Source of the DNA: Campylobacterota bacterium
GTDB lineage: Bacteria > Campylobacterota > Campylobacteria > Campylobacterales > JAADDG01
DNA: 6,308 nucleotides
Assembly (NCBI GenBank): GCA_013154075.1
Contig: JAADDG010000147.1
Location: 1 to 6,308 of the forward strand
Direction of reading: 5' to 3'
Part shown: piece after piece, positions 1 through 4,317 of the stretch
Numbering within the stretch: position 1 is the stretch's first letter
Layout of the letters: the number at the start of each line of letters is the position of its first letter
The notes under the pieces: model-generated
Database searches by the model: none
What the model was told of the DNA's origin: nothing
What the model saw: only the letters and a program-made list of their open reading frames with translations
Position numbers and translations under genes: made by a program

Positions 1-405
1 TCTTATACCAAAGTTTATCCCCACTGTAAGAAGTTTGAGGATTTCGTAGAACAAGATAGCGAGAATATCAAACTCGATTTGATAATCGATGCTACCGACA
101 ATCTTGAAGTAAGAGATAAAATAGATAAATTTGCAAAAGAGAGGGGTATTCCTTGGGTATATGGTTCGGTTGAGGAGTTTCACGGCCATGTCTGTTTTTT
201 TGAGAAAAGCTCTTTTGACGCTTTTAAAATAACTAATCAGAGCCCAAAAGGGATAGCGGCTCCGATTGTGATGTTTATAGCCTCTTTGCAGGCTAATTTA
301 GTTTTGAGATATTTGGTCGATTTACCTATCAAAAAAGATCTTTTATACTATCTTAGATTTGACAAAGATGGTGATTTGGTAATAGATAAGTTTAGAATGC
401 CATAA
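1..405 (+). CDS. ThiF/MoeB/HesA-family adenylyltransferase, 3' part
   Basis: The gene enters from the left edge in frame 1; 134 codons and a TAA stop are visible, and the N-terminal Rossmann glycine motif lies outside the window. The family adenylates the C-terminal glycine of ubiquitin-like sulfur carriers (ThiS, MoaD) in the cytoplasm, for thiamine or molybdopterin synthesis. The family is recognised by the DATDN motif (visible residues 30-34), followed by a helix, IPWVYGSV, a beta strand, and the C-terminal IAAPIVMFIASLQANLVLRYL-type helix that corresponds to the GVLGPVVGVIGSLQA-like segment of ThiF. The two CxxC zinc pairs common in ThiF and MoeB are absent: the only visible cysteines are residue 9 and the one in GHVCFF. 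The carrier partner and pathway therefore cannot be assigned, and no thi or moa gene is seen nearby. The family call is firm; ThiF itself is only a guess. Confidence 0.85.
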   Translation, partial: SYTKVYPHCKKFEDFVEQDSENIKLDLIIDATDNLEVRDKIDKFAKERGIPWVYGSVEEFHGHVCFFEKSSFDAFKITNQSPKGIAAPIVMFIASLQANLVLRYLVDLPIKKDLLYYLRFDKDGDLVIDKFRMP

Positions 406-477
406 TTTCTAGAATAAAAGATTAGGTAAATTTTATAAGTAAAAAAAATTTTTATATATAGCTTTAAATTTTTGTTC

Positions 478-483
478 TATAAT
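478..483 (+). promoter_or_regulatory. Putative sigma-70 -10 box upstream of the kbp-like gene
   Basis: A perfect TATAAT lies in the 107-base gap between the ThiF-like gene and the BON-LysM gene, 30 bases before the ATG. The region around 455-460, where a -35 box would be, has no TTGACA-like hexamer but is very A/T rich. This is the known pattern in Campylobacterota, where the -10 box dominates. Transcription would start near 490, giving a leader of roughly 20-25 bases. It is the only good promoter candidate for the genes that follow. Confidence 0.55.
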
Positions 484-500
484 AGGAAATATATTTTTGA

Positions 501-506
501 AAGGAG
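501..506 (+). promoter_or_regulatory. Ribosome binding site of the kbp-like gene
   Basis: AAGGAG followed by six bases and then ATG at 513. It is a strong Shine-Dalgarno match and fixes the start of the BON-LysM protein. Confidence 0.8.
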
Positions 507-512
507 AGAAAT

Positions 513-959
513 ATGGGACTATTTGATTTTGTCAAAGACGTAGGGCATAAGCTGTTTGGATCTAAGGACGAAGCGCCTGAGAAGATCAAAGAGCATATCG
601 AGGAGGATAATCCGGGTATAGAGGGGCTTGAGGTTAGTATGAACGATGACGGAACCGTTTCTCTATCCGGAAAAGCGGCTTCTAGAGATGCTATGGAAAA
701 GGCTGTATTGATGGCTGGAAATATAGAGGGTGTTAGCAACGTAGATACAAGCAATCTTGAAGTTCCCGAAGAAGAGACTGCCGAAGTTAGAGTAGAATAT
801 TATATTATTCAAAAAGGCGATACTCTTTGGAAAATTGCCGAGAAATTTTATGGAAATGGAGCTAAATATACCAAGATAGTAGAAGATAATAAAGAAGTAA
901 TTAAAGATCCTGATAAAATTTTCCCGGGGCAAAAAATAAGAATCGTTTTAGAGTCTTAA
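513..959 (+). CDS. kbp: BON and LysM domain protein, Kbp/YgaU-like
   Basis: The 148-residue product matches E. coli Kbp (YgaU, 149 residues) in length, domain order and sequence: the start MGLFDFVKDVGHKLFG parallels MGLFNFVKDAGEKLW in the E. coli protein. A BON domain covers about residues 24-84 (the GTVSLSGKA strand and the GNIEGVSNVD segment are typical). An acidic linker follows at 85-94, then a LysM domain at about 95-146 with QKGDTLWKIAEKFYG and DPDKIFPGQKIRI. E. coli Kbp is a cytoplasmic potassium-binding protein that folds around K+; the same role here is inferred from homology. There is no signal peptide, so despite the LysM fold a peptidoglycan-binding role would need an unknown export route. 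The gene follows a promoter and a strong ribosome binding site, making it the first gene of the cluster, and the SYLF gene starts three bases after its stop. Confidence 0.9.
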   Translation: MGLFDFVKDVGHKLFGSKDEAPEKIKEHIEEDNPGIEGLEVSMNDDGTVSLSGKAASRDAMEKAVLMAGNIEGVSNVDTSNLEVPEEETAEVRVEYYIIQKGDTLWKIAEKFYGNGAKYTKIVEDNKEVIKDPDKIFPGQKIRIVLES

Positions 960-962
960 TAG

Positions 963-1508
963 ATGGGGAGAGGGTTATTTTTTTTCTTTCTTCTCCCTCT
1001 TCTCTTAGAGGCAGGCTGGGATCCATATAAAGAAGAAGTAAAGAACATCCACATTTATACTAAAGATTATAAGATCAATAAAACCATTGAAGAGTTTTTG
1101 GAAAAGCAGCCAAAACTGGGGCTATTTTTCCAAAAAGCTTACGGTTTTGTGATATTTCCCATGATCGGTAAAGGTGGAGTGGGTGTGGGAGTCGCTTACG
1201 GAGAAGGGAAAGTTTACGAAAAAGGCAATCTCATAGGTAAAAGCAGACTTACTCAAGTTACCGTCGGTCTTCAGCTTGGAGGGCAGGGATATAGCGAAAT
1301 TATTTTTTTTAAAGACAAAAAGGCTTTGGATAGATTTAAAGAGGGAGATTTCTCTCTAAGTGCTCAGGCCTCGGCGGTGGTTATCAAAAAGGGAGTCTCC
1401 GTAGATATAGACTATGAAGACGGAGTGGCGGTTTTCACTCTCCCTAAAGTCGGCCTTATGTATGAAGCGAGTGTCGGCGGACAGAAGTTTGATTTTACTC
1501 CATACTAA
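963..1508 (+). CDS. Exported SYLF (Ysc84) domain lipid-binding protein
   Basis: The product has 181 residues. Residues 1-17 form a signal peptide: Arg3, a hydrophobic FFFFLLPLLL core, and a likely cleavage after Ala17 (LEA-G). No lipobox cysteine follows, so the mature protein should be periplasmic or attached non-covalently. The remainder is a SYLF/Ysc84 domain, seen in YGFVIFPMIGKGGVGVGVAYG (about 60-80), TQVTVGLQLGGQGYSEIIFF (about 97-116) and the closing FSLSAQASAV and GVAVFTLPKVGLMYEASVGGQKF segments. SYLF domains bind phosphoinositides in eukaryotes; the bacterial role is poorly known and membrane lipid binding is inferred. The start has only a weak Shine-Dalgarno match (AGAG about nine bases upstream), so translation probably depends on the preceding gene three bases away. 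A run of eight T lies in the signal peptide codons and another at 1303-1310. Confidence 0.88.
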   Translation: MGRGLFFFFLLPLLLEAGWDPYKEEVKNIHIYTKDYKINKTIEEFLEKQPKLGLFFQKAYGFVIFPMIGKGGVGVGVAYGEGKVYEKGNLIGKSRLTQVTVGLQLGGQGYSEIIFFKDKKALDRFKEGDFSLSAQASAVVIKKGVSVDIDYEDGVAVFTLPKVGLMYEASVGGQKFDFTPY

Positions 1509-1520
1509 TAAAGGTAAAAT

Positions 1521-2651
1521 ATGCATTTTGAAAAATATCCTTTCGAAAAACTAAACGAACTTCTACAAAATATAACTCCTTGTAAAGATTACGAACCTTT
1601 GACTCTAACGATAGGGGAGCCTCAGTTTCAAACTCCTCTCTTTATTCAAGAGGAGCTAAAAAGTAAAACGGCTCTTTTGAACAAATATCCAAAGAGTGCC
1701 GGGGAGGAGATCTTAAAAAATTCTATGATCTCTTTTGTAAAAAACAGATTTTTAATAGAGCTTTCGAAAGGAGAGCTTATTCCTACGTTTGGTACCAGAG
1801 AGGTTTTGTTTAATTTTCCTCAATTTCTGCTTTTTGACAAAAAAGATCCCAAAATGGCTTTTACCAATCCTTTCTATCAGATTTATGAAGGGGCCGCGAT
1901 AGCTTCGAGAGCTAAAATAATTTATCTAAATTTAGAGAAAGAAAATTCATTCAAACCAATTTTAAACGAGAGGGTTTTAAAAGATTGCGATTTGGTTATA
2001 TTGAATTTCCCAAATAACCCCACAGCTTCCGTTTTATCTTTAGAGGAGCTAAAAGAGTGGGCAAAAGCGGCTTTGGAGTATGATTTTGTACTGCTAAACG
2101 ACGAATGCTATAGCGAAATCTATACCGATACCCCTCCCCCCTCTCTTCTAAATGCCTCCAAAGAGATAGGAAACGATAGTTTTAGAAATATTCTTGTGAT
2201 AAACTCGCTTTCCAAAAGAAGCTCCGCTCCGGGGCTTAGAAGCGGTTTTATAGCGGGGGATAAGAATATTTTAAAAGATTATATGAGATATAGAACTTAC
2301 ATCGGATGCGCCTCTCCCCTTCCTTTGCAGTATGCGGCCGCTAAAGCTTGGGCTGATGAGGAGCATGCGAAAGAAAATAGAGAGAGATATAGAAAAAATT
2401 TTCAGATAGCCAAAGAGATTTTGGGTATGGATATTCCTAAAGCTACGTTTTATATCTGGCTTGAAGTCGGAGACGATCTGCTTTTTACCAAAGAGCTTTA
2501 CCAAAAGAGAAATATCAAAGTCCTTCCGGGATCCTTTTTGGGCAGAGAGGGTGCAGGAAGCGGATATGTAAGGATAGCTTTGGTAGAGAGCGAAGAGAGA
2601 ACGAGAGAGGCTTTAAATAGAATCAAAGATTTTCTAAAGGAGTGGAAGTGA
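1521..2651 (+). CDS. dapC: Class I PLP aminotransferase, probable succinyldiaminopimelate transaminase
   Basis: This 376-residue fold-type I aminotransferase shows the expected motifs: FGTREV at 90-95 (cofactor phosphate site), FPNNPT at 163-168 with the PLP-contacting Asn, NDECYSE at 193-199 with Asp194 (pyridine nitrogen) and Tyr197, SLSKRS with Lys232 as the Schiff-base lysine, GLRSGF with Arg240, and YVRIAL with Arg351 as the substrate carboxylate-binding arginine. All catalytic residues are present. DapC transfers an amino group from glutamate to N-succinyl-2-amino-6-oxopimelate in the diaminopimelate/lysine pathway in the cytoplasm. That substrate is inferred from overall similarity and from the adjacent murC; other class I aminotransferase activities cannot be excluded. 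The start is supported by AAGG at 1511-1514, six bases before the ATG. Its last codons carry the murC ribosome binding site and overlap the murC start. The usual NNPTG glycine is alanine here. Confidence 0.85.
   Translation: MHFEKYPFEKLNELLQNITPCKDYEPLTLTIGEPQFQTPLFIQEELKSKTALLNKYPKSAGEEILKNSMISFVKNRFLIELSKGELIPTFGTREVLFNFPQFLLFDKKDPKMAFTNPFYQIYEGAAIASRAKIIYLNLEKENSFKPILNERVLKDCDLVILNFPNNPTASVLSLEELKEWAKAALEYDFVLLNDECYSEIYTDTPPPSLLNASKEIGNDSFRNILVINSLSKRSSAPGLRSGFIAGDKNILKDYMRYRTYIGCASPLPLQYAAAKAWADEEHAKENRERYRKNFQIAKEILGMDIPKATFYIWLEVGDDLLFTKELYQKRNIKVLPGSFLGREGAGSGYVRIALVESEERTREALNRIKDFLKEWK
2637..2642 (+). promoter_or_regulatory. Ribosome binding site that decides the murC start
   Basis: AAGGAG lies within the last codons of the aminotransferase gene. 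Two in-frame GTG codons follow, at 2642 and 2648. The first shares its G with the Shine-Dalgarno sequence and so cannot be served by it. The second lies five bases downstream and is therefore the preferred start. Confidence 0.75.
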
Positions 2652-3961
2652 GCAAAAAGGTGCATTTTATAGGGATAGGAGGTATCGGGCTTTCCGCTCT
2701 TGCGAGATATCTCAAGAAAAACGGATATGAGATAAGCGGATCGGATATCAAAGAGACTCCTATGACCAAAAAGCTTAGAGAAGAGGGGATAAAAGTAACC
2801 GTTCCCCACAGCAAAGAGGCTATAACCGATCAAGATATCGTTATCTATTCGGCCGTTATCAAAGACGATAACGTTGAGCTTAAGGAGGCGCGAAGAAAGG
2901 GGGCTTTGGTTCTCTCAAGAAAAGAGGCTCTTCCTTGGATTTTGGCCAATAAGAAGGTTTTTGCGGTAGCGGGGGCTCATGGCAAAAGCACCACAAGCGC
3001 GATGCTTGCTTCGGTTATGGACTCTACCGTAATTATAGGGGCTGAGAGTAAGCAGTTTGGATCCAATATGCACTATAAAAAGAGTGATTATATCGTTTTT
3101 GAGGCTGACGAGAGCGATGAAAGCTTTCTAAACTCCAACCCTTACGTAGCGATAGTAACCAACGCCGAGCCCGAGCATATGGAGCATTACGGATATGATT
3201 ACGAAAAGTTTTACAAAGCGTATGAGGAGTTTATCAAAAAGGCTCAAATCAGAGTTTTAAACGCCGAAGACGATTTTTTATCCACTCTAACCGATATCGA
3301 GGCTATCAGACTCTATCCGAGCAAAGATATAAGGGATATAAAGACGGTGATAATAGACGGAGAGCCTTATACCTCTTTTGTTTTGAAGGATTTGGGAACC
3401 TTTGAAGTGTGGGGGATAGGAGAGCATATAGCGCTTGATGCCTCTTTGGCCATTTTGGCGGCTTTGAACGAAAAAAATCTCGAAGATATCAAAGAGGCTA
3501 TCAAAAACTATAGAGGTATCAAAAAGAGATTCGATATTTTGGAGCAAACTAAAGATTATATCCTAATAGACGATTACGGCCACCATCCCACCGAAATAAA
3601 AGCCACGATAAGATCGGCAAGGGAGTATGCCGATTTGATGAATATCAAAAAGCTCGTAGCTATCTGGCAGCCTCATAAATATTCAAGAACTCTCGATAAT
3701 CTCGATAGATTTGTCGAGTGTTTCGAAGGTGTGGACGAGCTTATAATTTTGCCCGTTTGGAACGTGGGAGAAAAAGAGGTTGATATCGATTTTGAAAAGC
3801 ATTTCAAAAAATACAATCCCAAATTTGCCGATAAAATCAAAAAAGAGAGAGACAGAATCAAGCTTGTAAAGAGCCAAAAGAGTATCGATGAGCTAAAAGA
3901 GGGGCTTATTATAGGTTTTGGGGCAGGAGATATCACCTATCAGCTAAGAGGGGCCGTTTGA
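2648..3961 (+). CDS. murC: UDP-N-acetylmuramate--L-alanine ligase MurC
   Basis: MurC is the cytoplasmic ATP-dependent ligase that adds L-alanine to UDP-MurNAc, the first amino acid of the peptidoglycan stem. The product from GTG 2648 has 437 residues, normal for the family. The N-terminal UDP-binding domain has GIGGIG at 9-14 and ISGSD. The central ATPase domain has AHGKST at 110-115 (P-loop), EADESD at 152-157 and NAEPEHMEHY at 172-181. The C-terminal domain has DDYGHHPTEI at 308-317, QPHKYSRT at 341-348 and FGAGD near 424-428. All signature residues of the Mur ligase family and of MurC specifically are seen. The start overlaps the stop of the aminotransferase gene by four bases (GTGA), and the stop overlaps the next ATG by one base, so both junctions suggest translational coupling. 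A GTG at 2642 would add two residues but fits the ribosome binding site poorly. Confidence 0.97.
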   Translation: MSKKVHFIGIGGIGLSALARYLKKNGYEISGSDIKETPMTKKLREEGIKVTVPHSKEAITDQDIVIYSAVIKDDNVELKEARRKGALVLSRKEALPWILANKKVFAVAGAHGKSTTSAMLASVMDSTVIIGAESKQFGSNMHYKKSDYIVFEADESDESFLNSNPYVAIVTNAEPEHMEHYGYDYEKFYKAYEEFIKKAQIRVLNAEDDFLSTLTDIEAIRLYPSKDIRDIKTVIIDGEPYTSFVLKDLGTFEVWGIGEHIALDASLAILAALNEKNLEDIKEAIKNYRGIKKRFDILEQTKDYILIDDYGHHPTEIKATIRSAREYADLMNIKKLVAIWQPHKYSRTLDNLDRFVECFEGVDELIILPVWNVGEKEVDIDFEKHFKKYNPKFADKIKKERDRIKLVKSQKSIDELKEGLIIGFGAGDITYQLRGAV

Positions 3962-4317
3962 TGCAGCTTCTTTTGTTTGTTTTGGTCATTATTCTAATCT
4001 TTATACTTTTTGGAATAATAAAGAGCAATTTTTCCCTAAAAAATAAGATTATTTTTCTATTTATTTTAAGCTTTCTTATTTTCGCCGCTTTTGTGTATGA
4101 AGCGAAACTTTCCGAAAAAGAGGATAAATATAGAAATCTTATGATAGCCTTCAATCAGGGGAAATCTCTAATTTGCCACAATAGGGAGGTAAATTCCTCC
4201 TATTTTATTCTAAATTTCGGTACACTTTCGTTTATCGGAAAAGACGAGATAACGGAGGTGAGAGATTTGATAATACCTGTAAAAGATTGCAAACTTCAAA
4301 GTAAGCTTCAAAAATGA
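3961..4317 (+). CDS. Small two-helix membrane protein of unknown function
   Basis: The ATG at 3961 shares its A with the TGA of murC; a TTG one codon earlier is possible but less likely. GAGG at 3948-3951 is a modest ribosome binding site. The 118-residue product has two hydrophobic helices, about residues 2-20 and 29-46, joined by the lysine-rich loop KSNFSLKNK, and then a soluble domain of about 70 residues. By the positive-inside rule the loop faces the cytoplasm, which would put the C-terminal domain in the periplasm. That domain has two cysteines (72 and 110) that could form a disulfide. I do not recognise a family. As I recall, C. jejuni has an uncharacterised integral membrane protein (Cj1053c) in the same place between murC and mutS2, so this is probably its counterpart. 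A role in envelope synthesis is only suggested by position. Confidence 0.82.
   Translation: MQLLLFVLVIILIFILFGIIKSNFSLKNKIIFLFILSFLIFAAFVYEAKLSEKEDKYRNLMIAFNQGKSLICHNREVNSSYFILNFGTLSFIGKDEITEVRDLIIPVKDCKLQSKLQK
4180..4210 (+). other. Intragenic hairpin followed by a T-rich stretch
   Basis: GGAGG (4185-4189) and CCTCC (4196-4200) form a perfect five-pair stem around a six-base loop TAAATT. With one bulged G (4184), AATA on the left and TATT on the right extend it by four A-T pairs to 4180-4204. TTATTC follows. The shape resembles a weak intrinsic terminator or attenuator inside the small membrane protein gene, about 110-130 bases before mutS2. It is fully within coding sequence, so chance is possible. 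Confidence 0.4.

Noticed and set aside
433..460. AT-only inverted repeat around an A8T5 run after the ThiF-like gene
   Set aside because: The possible stem has no G-C pairs and is imperfect, so it is not a credible intrinsic terminator; it is more likely promoter-upstream A/T-rich DNA.
513..959. The LysM protein as a secreted cell wall hydrolase or anchor
   Set aside because: There is no signal peptide or catalytic domain, and the whole length matches cytoplasmic Kbp/YgaU.
2131..2141. C-rich tract CCCCTCCCCCC in the aminotransferase gene, considered as a phase-variable repeat
   Set aside because: The longest run is only six bases and the gene is probably needed for cell wall synthesis, so on-off switching is unlikely.
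2498..2833. Minus-strand open frame of 111 codons across the dapC/murC junction
   Set aside because: It is opposite two well-supported genes and has no family resemblance or upstream signals.
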